DNA of 64,000 nt. It comes from Theocolax elegans. Its lineage: Eukaryota > Arthropoda > Insecta > Hymenoptera > Cerocephalidae. Shown in pieces: positions 11,559-23,260 of this stretch (position 1 is its first letter; every line of letters begins with the position of its first letter). The notes beneath the pieces are model-generated. The model made no database searches. It had not been told where the DNA came from and saw nothing but the letters and a program-made list of their open reading frames with translations. The position numbers and the translations under genes were made by a program. The stretch lies in NCBI GenBank assembly GCA_026168455.1, contig CM047425.1, positions 6,794,001 to 6,858,000 of the forward strand. Direction: 5' to 3'.

Positions 11559-11957
11559 ATGGCAAATTTAACCCAAAGAATATTATGTAATACATCTAAA
11601 ATTCATTGTCAACTAGTCAAAGAATTTCATTATACTCCGGCTGTAAATAGTAATATAAAATGGAGACAAAAAAACAAATTACATGAAAATCCAAATTCAT
11701 TTGGTCCATTGACCAATCTTCCAGATTATTCTTATGCGGATGGTCGTCCAGTACCTTATGGTATCAACCAGATGAGAAGAATAGACGAACAAAAACAAAA
11801 TTTGCTAAAAATTAAAAAGTTAGTTGATGAAATTGATTGTGCAGTAGAAATGCATGCAAAAGCACAAAAAGAAGCAGAGGAAGCAAAACAAAAAATTCTT
11901 GATAGCAAATTAAAATCTAAATCGAATAAAGTTTTTAAGCAACTTGATAATAAGTAG
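11559..11957 (+). CDS. mRpL52: mitochondrial ribosomal protein L52 (mL52)
   Basis: 132-residue protein of the mitochondrial large ribosomal subunit, needed for mitochondrial translation. The family core is clear: WRQKNKL near residue 30, then GPLTNLPDYSYADGRPVPYG, which is the L52 signature (human form GPLTELPDWSYADGRPAP). A Lys/Glu/Ala-rich coiled coil follows. The N-terminus (TQRILCNTSKIHCQLVK) is basic, with no acidic residue in the first 20, fitting a mitochondrial presequence. I chose ATG 11559 because it follows a splice acceptor and starts the presequence; the longer frame from 11520 runs through the putative intron. Length is close to the human 123. Confidence 0.93.
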   Translation: MANLTQRILCNTSKIHCQLVKEFHYTPAVNSNIKWRQKNKLHENPNSFGPLTNLPDYSYADGRPVPYGINQMRRIDEQKQNLLKIKKLVDEIDCAVEMHAKAQKEAEEAKQKILDSKLKSKSNKVFKQLDNK

Positions 11958-14900
11958 ACACAAGTGTTAAAATTAAATAAGGATCAGTTTTTATGTTTTG
12001 TTAGTGTTTTTATTAAAAAATCATTCATCCTTATGGATACAAATTACAGGAGATTTATTTGCCAGTTGTACAGCAATAATAAAACAATAATGTGCAAGAA
12101 CAAAAAATTATGAATAAAAATATATCATATTTTATTAGAAACATATCAAACTCGTGAGGCAGAACATTTTTTGGTTTACTTTAAATTTGAGTATTTAGTT
12201 ATACTATACCTACAACTTTATTTATTGGAAAGAAAAGTAAATTATTGTTGTTTAATGATTTTATTTTTTGTTAGTTATGTATATTTAATGAACTAATATT
12301 TACCAATTATATTTTGACACAGGTGGGTTAATAAATTATTTCATTTTATACACATTTTGAACATTGATATGAATATAATGTTACCATCAAAATTGATTTG
12401 TATAAATATATTATGTGTATCTGATAATAAAATATAAGAAAATTTACTAAACGACCGCTAGTCATAGAAAACAATATGAAATAATAATGAAAATGTGATC
12501 TAGAATTTTGTCAACCCGGTTCCAAATTAACAGAGGTACACACATATCGAAATCAGAATTTGTGCATGTATGCAATTAGTCGCTCGCGGCGGGAAGTAAT
12601 TATAATAGTGACCCGCGGCGCCGCATTTGAACTAATCATCATCATTGAATACGACGATAATCAATATGATCGTCCGCGTCGATGAAAATCTAGCCGTTGG
12701 TAATTTTACTAACGGCCCGTCGTGGTTTGCTCGGCCAAGCATACATCCGTCGAGGCCTCGTTGGTGACTTGCGACTTAAAAAATATGTGTATATGTATAT
12801 ACATACGTACGAACGTATCGCTTCATTACTCGTGGATATACCCTTGGTGGTATGGTTTTCAGGTCGTTCTTGCATATACGTACGGGAGCGCATTAATCGG
12901 GTTTTTTTTTCTCATTTATACGTATATACATTTGGCCAATCGTGTCGTTATGGGACCGGTGAACCGTTGCCGGTACGTAGAAAAAGTGGGGATTCGATGG
13001 AGTAACTTTGAACGTGTCAGAAAGATTTGAGTGCTGTAAATACTTGTATACAAATGTACTAAAATTCTGAATTATAAATTTTATAAATAAAATATGTAAT
13101 TTACAAATTTAATTACTTATCGTTTTATAAAGAATGTAACATCCAAATTATTATTTTAATTTAAAATGTATGCGTTTAATTATTCAATTTGTCTTTTAAT
13201 AAATGTCCACACTTAATATAAAAGCGTGTATTGTTGAGTGCACTAATATTACTGATATAACTGCATCGAATATTACTCTAGCAAACAATTTTTAATTAAT
13301 TTCATTACTGTATTAACTACCCAGAGCGGAAAATTTTATTTCTGTTCTCGCACTATCGTAAGCACGTTAATTCAAGAAAAGCTCAAGGAAATAAGGTCCT
13401 TTATGAAAATTATTCTTATTAAAAAAATATATATATATATAAATCGTTAATTAACTTGGATTTACTCGAACTACTGACACACTGAACTTTCAACTTAAAT
13501 TTTTATCAAAATCACCAATTAGTCTATAATTGGAGACACGTATAATTGACCGAAAAGCAGTTGATCCCCAAGTAAAAACATTATAAATAATATTCTTAAT
13601 TTTCAGTACGGAAACTGACGTTAAAGTATATAATTTAAAATAATTAAAAGGTATTAAACGATCAACTTATTAAATTTATACTTCGTAGAAATTTATGCTC
13701 GACTTCCCATAACCATATTACTACATTATACGTTTTTATAAAAGAAAAAAAAATTTTTTTTGAAGTGTCGAGTTTTGAGAACAATTTAACATACCGGTTT
13801 TGAATTTTACACTTATAAAATATGTTGATCTCGTATATTTATGAAAATTTGTATAAAATTGTATGGCTAATCACGTAGACTGTATATACACAGGTTATAA
13901 AAGTAGTAAAGTGAGTTCTCGCGTGTATAATTTCTTTTATTAAAATTACCATTAACTATATACATGCGAATTTTTTTGTACTGTACTATGTAATTTACTG
14001 GGTGTTTAACAAACTTTTACAAAAATTACGATAAAATGGTTTGGTAAATGCCGGAAAGCATTACGAATAAATTATCATAAATTATTACAAAAATTAGTTA
14101 ATATATATATGAATACAAAAGAATTCATCGGTAGTTTCTGGATCACGGGAAAGTATAGGTATATATGGCAATCAGTTGATTATTGTAACGTGTCGTCGTA
14201 ACTGTTTAATGCACTTGGACATAACGATTTATTTTAATGTCAATAGGATTTTCTTGGATTCGTTACAAAATGTTTGACGATACGTCTTCCAAGGAGAAAA
14301 TTATTATTCCATTGTTGAAAATAATTATTCTATTCGTTTAAATACGATTTATATAGGTAAGTGAATAAAAAATATTGTAATATGATTTTGTCACACAAAT
14401 AAGTCAAGCTAAGCTCGTTCCTCACATACAGTCATTTTTAGGAAAAATGTTTTTTTAGTTTTAATTATTATTATTTGATTAGTTGACCACATTTCCAAAG
14501 TTGAAATAATAAAAAAAACGTTGATTCTGTTCTTTAATCAAAATAATCAATTAACTTATTATTCAGTACTTATTTTTCTCGATAAACATGTGTATAAAAA
14601 ATTGTGGATAAAAAATTAATTTGAAATATGTAAAATCCATTTAAATATACAATTAAATTTTAATTTATTTATTTGAAAATTTAATTCAGATTATTTTCAG
14701 AGCATTGTTTGAAGAATAAAACGAGCTCTTATACTTATTAAATTTGACTTTAGTGATTATTTCATTAAATAACAATTAACGTTTTGCAGCATAAAATAAT
14801 TTTTAATTATTATTTTATATTAACTTTGAAAATACTGATTTTTATAAGTTATATGTACTCGCTAACATCATCAGATAATATAACTCAAATTAAAAATCAT

Positions 14901-15600
14901 TTGGTTCAAACAAAATCTATATGTTGGGATATCAGAGTCAAATTAAAAAGATCTACCTTCCGAACCAAAAATTCTATCGAAGATATTGAATTAAAAATCT
15001 GAAAAAAATTCATACAGGTAGCATAAAACATAAGAAAGGGCAGGATGTTCTGATTTTTAAAGAAAAATGTTATAGTCGGTAATTTATAGTCAAAAAAGAC
15101 GTAATCTTTCAACCCTACTAATATGCTCATTATTGTATCGATTTCAAAATCTAGAAAAATTTGTGTATAATATTTTTAAAAGATGCCTGAGGGCCAGACT
15201 TACAGTATTTTTTTAAAAATTCATTCTTTTGTTTATAAAAAATGTAACAAATGATCATTTCCTGACTCCGACATCCCGTTAATAATAGTTTTAGGTCGTT
15301 TTAGACAAAATAAGGAGAGATTTACATCTCAAGAATTTGTACGTCAAATATAAAAAAAAATGTAGTACCCCGAAACAAAATCCATTACCATGATGTCTAC
15401 GAAAGAGCGAAAAATCTCGTTCACGTATACATATCATTATATTCGGAGAATCGAAAAGTCTTAATAAATTATTAACACCATGTATCCAGGCTGAAATTCC
15501 GTGGAAAGATTTAATTTTGATACGGGCGTAAAAACGATGTGCCCTCCTAAAGAAACATAAGTGCACGTATGTAATACAGCCAAATACTCTTACGCGCGTA
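11958..15600. other. intergenic; CpG-denser patch at 12580-13020
   Basis: Mostly AT-rich. AATAAA motifs at 12078 and 12113 probably end mRpL52. At 12580-13020 composition shifts to CpG-rich (GCGGCGGGAAG, CCGCGGCGCCGC) with three overlapping frames of 67-102 codons on both strands. None has a domain and they exclude each other, so I do not call a gene. The rest (13030-15600) holds TA runs and low-complexity sequence. Confidence 0.6.
12078..12083 (+). terminator. mRpL52: candidate polyadenylation signal of mRpL52
   Basis: AATAAA 121 bases after the stop, with a second at 12113-12118. Confidence 0.5.
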
Positions 15601-16030
15601 TCCGAGAAAAGAGAGCAAGAGATCCAGATCAGAATTGAGGTCCCCCGCTCGCGCGCACGTGGTTCTTCGTAATGACAGGTGTAAATACCCAACAACACTC
15701 GCCGCAAAAAGTACCGCGATTCAGGCTAACAAGTTTTACTTGGACGTTCTTTACACTCGGCGTACTTATACATTTGGAGAAAATTGCAGCGGTAGGGAAT
15801 CACTTGTGGGGGGATGCGAAACTCTGATCGTGCAGTCGTGGTCAGTCCGAGACGACGAGTCGCGAGAGTCACGCATCAAGGCAATCTACGACTGTCGCAT
15901 TTTTTTTAGTGCTCTTTTTTTTTCTTTACGCTACTACATTTTTCAAATCAATTTTATTTTCTCATCATGATTTTGGGCACTTCATGGTTTTGATTAGTCG
16001 TCGTTGTCATTTCGCGAGTTTTCATTATAA
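15600..16030 (+). promoter_or_regulatory. possible promoter / 5' exon of the membrane-protein gene
   Basis: A GC-richer block upstream of the 16844 gene. It contains TCAGTC at 15842-15847, matching the arthropod initiator TCAGTY, just before GAGACGACGAGTCGCGAG. A CTTCCTAG acceptor-like site at about 16761 could splice such a leader to the exon with the start codon. A minus-strand frame at 15291-15707 covers part of this block but has no recognisable domain. Speculative. Confidence 0.25.
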
Positions 16031-16807
16031 TATATACGAATCGAAGAATTAAAGATTGTTATGTGTGAGATACGCAAGGGATATTTTGGAGTGATTTTTA
16101 GGAAATACTTGTTTCGAGTTAGTGGTAAAGGAATATTAGCTTAGGTCAGTTATATTTATATTTATATATACATATTTATTTCATATTTAAGCTAGTGCGA
16201 ACATTGATTCATTTTACTGAATTTTCACATTTCCTTGAATTAAAAAGTATTGTTTTTTTAAAAAAATCTGCATTAGTACCATCAGCAAAGATTGAAATAA
16301 AAGATTTTCAATAAGATATAACTTATTGCAACATTATTAATTTTTATATTTAATTCCATACCGAGTATTGTATTATAATGAAATACAACGCTATAGTTTC
16401 TAAAATAATAAAGCTTTGATTATTAATATTTATCAAGAATTTTATAACTATATATAATTATTAAAATATTCTAATAAGTATACTATCAATTTCATGCATG
16501 AAAATATAAAAGCATTGGACGTAATAATTCGTTTTTTTTATCGATAAAGTAAAATTACATGTACGTATAACATACATAAGATATTAATTTTACTAGAAAT
16601 ATAATAAAATATATGTATCTTATATACCTAAACATATTAATAATTACGTGTCAAAATCAAGTGAAAACATACAAATTAAAAATGATCACCCTTACGTGAG
16701 ATGGATGTATAAAGTAATTAAAAAAAATTAAATAAAAATAATGAATCATTTTACTTCCTAGACAGAGAGAAAGAGAGAGAACGAGACTCGCTACTCGATA
16801 GCGCGCG

Positions 16808-16825
16808 ATGCGCCGAGAGAGTTGA
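16808..16825 (+). CDS. short upstream ORF (5 codons)
   Basis: ATG at 16808 opens a five-codon frame (MRRES) closed by TGA, 18 bases before the main ATG at 16844. It could lower translation of the main frame if included in the transcript. Confidence 0.3.
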   Translation: MRRES

Positions 16826-16843
16826 GGAAACGGGACGTAAACG

Positions 16844-19800
16844 ATGAAGGCCGCGTGGCTTGTCGGGTTCCTCGCATTACTCGAACTCGCGTCCACCGAG
16901 TCCGAGCTCGAGGAGGAATCGAGCGACGCGTACCTGCGCAACGTTGTCAATGAATTACAAATCCTCAATGGGATTTCACCTACAAATTCATATGTTCATC
17001 GTGAAGAAATTACTTCGACACCGGTACCGGCTCAGCTTGCGCTTGATCGGTTCGCCGCGGGTGTTGCTACTAAATACGATCAACCTCAGGTGTTGTACAC
17101 ATTTTTAAACTATTACACTTACTGTTTTGCATAATCATTCCAATATTACAAATTGATTTTCTGCTCTTTTTTTTAACCAAGTGTCAATAATTTATAATAT
17201 TATAGAAATATGCCAATAAAATGTCAGTGTTTATTTACGCTAAATGGTAATATAAGCAAATGGTAATGTAGCTTTAGTGTAATTGAGTTCAAATTAAAAT
17301 TTTTAGGTCGGTTTTAGAAGAAGGTTTATCCATATATTTTTCGTTTAAAAAAAAATCTTACAGTTCGAACCAATCATTGAAAATGACTATACTTAAGATA
17401 TTACATATATTGCCCGAAGTGAAGAAAACGAACACTTTAATTTTCTGTTCTTCAATTTTTTTTTCTTCTTCTCGCGTGTAATAAGAGCGCATTCTACTTA
17501 CAAAACAGATATTATGTTCTACTAGGTAATTAAAATTTATTAAATGTTTTCCTCCGTAAATATTCATTTCGAATGAGTTGAATGTACGTTATTTTCAATC
17601 AATATGAAATTTACAAGAAGAATTTACAGACGACTCATTCTAAGTTGGATCAGTCATTCTATATTTGTGTCAGTAAAAAAGTAATACATCCTTTTTACGT
17701 GTCAGCTGTATATTTATAAATTAGTAGCAAAGAATTTAGAAGAGTACTTATTACATCTTTTTTTTATACACTTTTTTAAAATTTTCAAACTTTTTTAATG
17801 ATTTTTATTTATTGAAATGTTGCATTCAAATACGTGTAATTTATTTGAAGTATCACACTCCATAACGTTGAAAGGAAAATCATAGAACAGATTTTAAAAA
17901 AGCAAACAAAATGAAATTTTATAATCTTTTGATAAGTGTCGTACGAAATGTAGTTCATAGGCTAAATAAAAAAGTACTTAAGTAAAGTTTTTTCAGTTTA
18001 CGGAAAAATTTACATCGATTTATTTTTAATTTGAGAGTACCAAATTCTGTATCGTACGTATCAAAGGTTCATAAAATTCCCTTCCGTTTTCATAATTTTT
18101 CCTTCTAAAGTTGCGGAATGTCGTACTTCAAACAAATTAGACGCAGATCAATGTAAAATTCCAATAAGTTTCCGAACGTTTGAGTGATATTGTACGTACA
18201 TATCTGAATAAAACACAGGTGATCCCAAAGAAATCAATCTACGTAGAAGATCAACACGCAGAAGCAAGCAATCCAGTCGCCTTGGGATTTACAACTGCAG
18301 AACTCGCTACGATGTACAGGAAAGCTATCGAACGTGGCGTACCCATGAAATATAATTCCCTTGTAAATAGTGTAAACAGCTATCAGGTACCAAAAGTCAT
18401 CGGTCCTCAATACGAAGTTGCCGATGTCAATCGACCTAATCCCGAAGAATCCAATTACGCCTACTATTTTTATCCGCTTCAAAGTTTTCGACACGAGCTT
18501 ACGAATAATCATGGATACAGAACTGTGGTAAGTTCATTTTCTTTTATAATCTACCCCTTTACGATCTATCCCTCCCTATACCTAACAATTCTACGTAAAA
18601 TATTAACTGCAAAATCTGACAAAATTCGTAAAATTCGTTATAACGCAGCACAAGATCTAACAGAGCAATATATTGACAATAAAAATTTTTCATGAATTAA
18701 AATGAATATCGTTCCGTCCATAATTTTCATGTATAAAATGTTCACAAATGACAACCTAAATACTATATTTAAATGATTATTAACAAAAAAATCTAACATA
18801 TAAAATTAAAAATGTAAAAATGAAAATAAACGGGGTTGACAGACAGAATTTATTAAAAAATCTGTGCCCTTTACGTATAAATAAATAAATAAACTGAGTA
18901 GCAAATTTCAGTTTGACATCTCCTTGATGTGTATGAAGTTAATGAAATTTTGATAAGACACGCGTATATATATGCACCTTGTAAACTGACCTAAATAATA
19001 CTTTTTTTACACATATTAACTTGCAACGACCACCCAAACAGTCATATAAAATAAATATATAAAAATAATATTATATATTTTAATATGCCTATAAGTAACG
19101 TATAAAAGCTTGCATCAGATATAAATAAATTAGTCGTAAAATTAATTACATCTACCAAATGAATGTAAAAGTAAAATGATTAAACGCATATAAAAATCGT
19201 TAAAATTAATGCATATACGGTGGTTTATAAATACCTTACGAGGGTATGCTTTAATGAAGGGTTGTAAAGTCACAATAAGAGTATAACGGTACACATACAC
19301 GTAAAATTTACGATACTTCTACATTAGGATTTTTACATTGTCGTCAAACATAAATCACACGTATACGATGTAAGAAATCACAGCATTGTATATATGCATG
19401 CATGTATATATACGCAACTTGCAGAGTCACCTCATCAAGTTCGAAACAAAAAATTTTTTACTTACCAAAATATTGGGATGTCTTAAAATTTTTGGAGTAA
19501 AAGTCATCGATAGATACGAGTATTTTCTATATGTATACATCTCACAGTTGAATAGACATATAGAACGCTAAGCCAGTCGGCAGGTTGCAAATACTTCGAT
19601 CTATATAGACAATTCTTTATAGATGTATATATTCAAAATCTTAATTTACCAAGTATTTTCTAAAAGGATAAGTAAAAAAAGCATTGTTACGTAACAGCCT
19701 TGCAGTACAACATTTTCGTCGTTTTAGACAAACTGTAATATATAGGACACTTACATGCATATATACACTGAAATTACTATCTTGTAACTAGAAGCTGTTG

Positions 19801-21105
19801 TCGCACCGGACAGTAGCGATTACGTCTCTCTCTCTCTCTCTCTCTCTTTTTCTCGCGGTAAAAGCTATACATACTTACTCCTAACTCGTTTGAATTCAAT
19901 ACGATGGAAAAACTTGGTAAGTTTGTCGTCTTCCTTACGTTCGTTGATTTTTTTACGGTATTGCGATTAATTCCTAGATAATAATTAAGTATATTGTACA
20001 ATTAATGCGCGTACCTACGGAAATTTAATTTTCGTGTATATCAGTGCGTGGTAGAATTAAAACTAATGTCTTATTATTAGTATATGGTTACTTTATTAAA
20101 TCACCAGTAAATAAATTGAGAAATTCCAACTATTATTTCGTCGAAGAATTTTAATTTTGTACTTCGAGAACTATGCTACTTCCAATAAGATCTATCGATT
20201 TTTTTTATCACACAACTACACTGAAAAGTTAAATAACGTACATTCATGAAAAAAAAAACGTTAAGAGTAAAAAATTTAAACAATCAAACATTGTAATGAG
20301 AATTCTGAGAAATATTAAAAGAAACACCATTAAATGGTAATCTCATTCAGAAATTCCACGAAAACACAGCGAAAAAAATATATTAAAGTAAAATATAACT
20401 GTATATTAAAATGTAACATCCACGCAAAGGCAATATTAAACACACCAGGTCAAATGTACCACCTGCATTCCGATGATGTTATGCTAATGCGCGTGTGTGC
20501 GTGTGGGTACCCACACACACAGACACGCGCGCACACAGAGACGCGCGTGCGTACACTGAATAAACGAAAAATACGAGGTTTATTCCTGTATTTCCTTATG
20601 TAACCACTTGTATATAAATTTCCAGCCGGATTTCAAGTATGACTCGATGCCAGCCGAAAACAGCAAAAAAGAAACGAGTACGATGAACCCAATACTCGTG
20701 GGTATCAGTAGTTTTTTAGCTACTGCTCTGCTATTCATGATCAGCATGTTCGTTTATCCAAGATTCATGCACTACATGCATTTCCCATTTGTGACGACGT
20801 CCAGGATGGCCATACAAAACGAGATCGCTCATATTACGGCTTTTGTTACCGAGGCTATCGAATATTACAATAAGAATATTAGAAAGGTCATTTTTATATT
20901 TTTATCTTGTTCGATCTATATCACCGGTACAAATTACAACAATTTCATTTTATTACTCCGATGAAATGATCATATCAATTTGTTCAATAGCGAAATTTTA
21001 ATAATTAAGTTTACGTTTGTTTACATTTATGAATCTACTAAATAAAATGCGATTTTGCCTTTTCAGAATTCTAAAAGATCATCGACGATAACACCCATAA
21101 GATAG
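16844..21105 (+). CDS. uncharacterised signal-peptide, single-pass membrane protein
   Basis: Four exons: 16844-17089, 18219-18527, 20626-20886, 21067-21105, all junctions in phase 0, giving 284 residues. An N-terminal signal peptide (KAAWLVGFLALLELAS) is followed by about 185 residues of predicted extracellular or lumenal sequence without a repeated Cys pattern. It includes VALGFTTAELATMYRKAIER and NYAYYFYPLQSFRHEL. A single hydrophobic helix lies at about 207-229 (ILVGISSFLATALLFMISMF), then a ~55-residue tail rich in Ile/Ala/Thr that ends KRSSTITPIR. Type I topology is expected. I do not recognise the family and assign no function. The exon 3 donor is GTCATT, weaker than the rest. Frame-preserving splices, a signal peptide and a TM helix make it very likely a real gene. 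Confidence 0.8.
17090..18218 (+). other. intron 1 of membrane-protein gene
   Basis: AT-rich, GT(GTGTTG)-CAG intron. No further coding segment seen. The minus-strand frame at 17358-17567 is low complexity. Confidence 0.7.
19825..19848 (+). repeat. (CT)n microsatellite
   Basis: About twelve CT units followed by TTTTTCTCGCGG, within an intron. Confidence 0.9.
20488..20529. repeat. GT/AC palindromic microsatellite (hairpin)
   Basis: A GCGTGTGTGCGTGTGGG arm meets its near reverse complement at a central GGTACC. Pairing around 20508/20509 gives about 20 base pairs with three mismatches and no loop. It lies about 100 bases upstream of a splice acceptor. Confidence 0.75.
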
Positions 21106-21311
21106 CACAAGGAGAAATATCGGAGATTAAACATTGACCGACATCGAGAGAATCGAATATTGCTAAGAAATATTTTTCCTTGATCCTGTTTATACCTCTT
21201 ACTACTTTAAAAAAAAAGTAGGTTGTAATTGATAACGTGTAAATTAATTGTAACGCCACTTGTCGAATAGATATATAATAAATTAAATATAATATAGCGT
21301 AGTACCTAAAC

Positions 21312-21317
21312 AATAAA
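21312..21317 (+). terminator. candidate polyadenylation signal
   Basis: AATAAA 206 bases after the TAG stop of the membrane-protein gene. Confidence 0.4.
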
Positions 21318-23030
21318 TACATTTAATACAATGAAATATTTTAAATAATTTCGTGTACAAAATTGATGGATTCGTAGTTTAAGGAAAATTTTAGGACGGT
21401 TGGTCAGTAAAGTGACAGAAAGAAAAGAAACGTATTGTATATCTGTATCCAGTGTCCAGTTTTATTGATACAACTCTTTCGGGTTCTGCATTTTCTTCTG
21501 TTGTATATGTATGTATAAATTTTCATTATTTACAAAGTGTCAAAGAAGCCGCTTCAGATCCGATCCGCTGTCTTCGTCAGTCAGATACTTACATTCCGAT
21601 TATGAGCGCATACATTAGAATGAAGCTTTTATAGCGAAAGAAATAATAAAATAAAACGAGATTGTAACAACGAACCTGACAATATCGGGAGATCCGTGTA
21701 TTGTTTCTTTTTCTAAAAAAAAATCTTACAATTACAAAATCACGCTAACAATGGCTACAGCCAGGTATAAAATTAATAATATTTATATTTATATTTATAT
21801 ATATATATATTTATTTATATATATTTTGTATAAAAAAAATCTACTGACGACTCGAGTTATTATATAAAAAATTTACAATGAATTTGATGTTCCCGGGTTT
21901 GCAATCGAATCGAGAGAAAATAAAATAATCGATGAAACACGCGTTTTGTCGCATCCTCGAAGATCGCGCTTTCGAGCGAGAAAAAGAAAATTGACTAGAA
22001 AATAAAAAAAATAAAGGAAAGAGTGACAGAAAATTAAATGAAAGAAACGTCGATATTTTCTCATGTGTCGACCCAATTCAATAATAATATACTATATAAT
22101 ACAATATAATTATATATTTATATATGTTGCGTCGCTGATTGTTAAATGACGGAAACGATATAAATAAAATAAATTTAAATTAATCAGACGGATTCGGTAC
22201 CGTCGCAATGATCGTAAATATTGGTGTCATCGAATTGATACTTTGAATAAAGTTAAAAAACCGTTTGGAAATAGTTGGTACATCTGTGCACATTATCTCA
22301 CCGCATCTGTCCAGCGATTACTAAAATTAATAAATATATTTTAAATATTAGTATTTAAAACAATTGCCTGCGTTAACTAACCGAGTATCTCTCGCCTTAC
22401 ATTTATCTCTCTTTTTCTCCTTTTCTCTCTTTCCGTAGTCTCTCGCTTGTTTTATTACATTTCTATTACTCTCCATTTCCTCTCAAACATACTTTCTTTC
22501 CTACTTTTCGTTCTACTCGCTTCTTCTTTCTTCGAGTTTCTCACTCTCTCTTTCTAACTACGGTCAACGCATCTTTCATACGACTGTTCGAAACTTGTTG
22601 TTTGACGTTATTATCCGACAAAGTATGACTATCTCATTGAATTTACCATACTGGACTTAAGGGTCTCAAATAGTCAAGAATAATTTGAATTTCTACAATC
22701 CATAAACATACATAATGAAGTAAGTTATGCAGTTACGCATAGACGAAAATCCTACCCATCTATCTAACATAGTCTAATAAAGCAACTTTTTAACTAGACG
22801 GAACATTTAATAGACTCATTATAGATACTCATCAGATTCAAATACTAATTACATACAAGAAGACAAAACGGTTTTCATTGATAGTAATAAGTCACTGATA
22901 GTAATAGTTCCCGCAATAAAAAAACTTGCTAGCGATAATTTGAGAGCGCATATTGTCAAACCGTACTACCCTAGTAGAAGTTTAACATTTGAAGGTTAAA
23001 TATAACTCGAATTTCGCCCATTAATTGGGC
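21318..23030. other. intergenic; AT repeats and pyrimidine-rich tract
   Basis: Contains an ATTTAT/TATATA array at 21779-21832 and a CT-rich tract at 22390-22560 (repeated TCTCTC, TTTCTC). No gene supported. Confidence 0.65.
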
Positions 23031-23039
23031 ATTTATTCG

Positions 23040-23260
23040 GTATTTTATGACACTTGGCCATTTTTTATGGTCAGATTTCTATTAGGGTACGGAGGGAACA
23101 TTCGCGTTTGTTAAACACAATGTTTGTAATTATGGTGAGTAGGACGGAGAGGCACAATTGAATGGCCAACAATCACCTGACTTGAAATTAATTAATTATA
23201 TTTTCTGGGGTTATCTGAAAGCTCCAGAATATAAAACGAAATTTCAAAATTTAGTATAAT
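23040..23260 (+). pseudogene. decayed DDE transposase fragment (IS630-Tc1-mariner type)
   Basis: Scattered over three plus-strand frames are the C-terminal transposase landmarks in the right order. They are LLN (23108-23116), VGRRGTIEWP (about 23139-23168) and SPDL-KLINYIFWGYLK (23173-23220). The family pattern is LN..F...WIG..GP..WP.RSPDL.PLDFFLWG.LK. At least two frameshifts and a stop (TGA) interrupt it, and the final catalytic Asp of the LDFFLWG block reads Asn. It is dead. No terminal repeats were identified. Confidence 0.65.

Larger units (their letters stand above)
18528..20625 (+). other. intron 2 of membrane-protein gene
   Basis: 2.1-kb GTAAGT-CAG intron. It holds a CT microsatellite (19825-19848) and a GT/AC palindrome (20488-20529). 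I found no extra exon that would keep frame. Confidence 0.7.

Noticed and set aside
12690..13030. Three overlapping frames of 67-102 codons
   Set aside because: They exclude one another on both strands, have no domain, and repeat-like codons (Tyr/Ile from TATATA). Composition is reported as a CpG patch instead.
15291..15707. 138-codon minus-strand frame
   Set aside because: Arg/Phe/Leu-rich with no domain or signal, no exon partner found; the overlapping region looks more like a plus-strand leader.
22390..22560. Pyrimidine-rich tract as a possible splice-acceptor cluster
   Set aside because: No adjacent open frame or exon; low-complexity CT sequence common in this genome.
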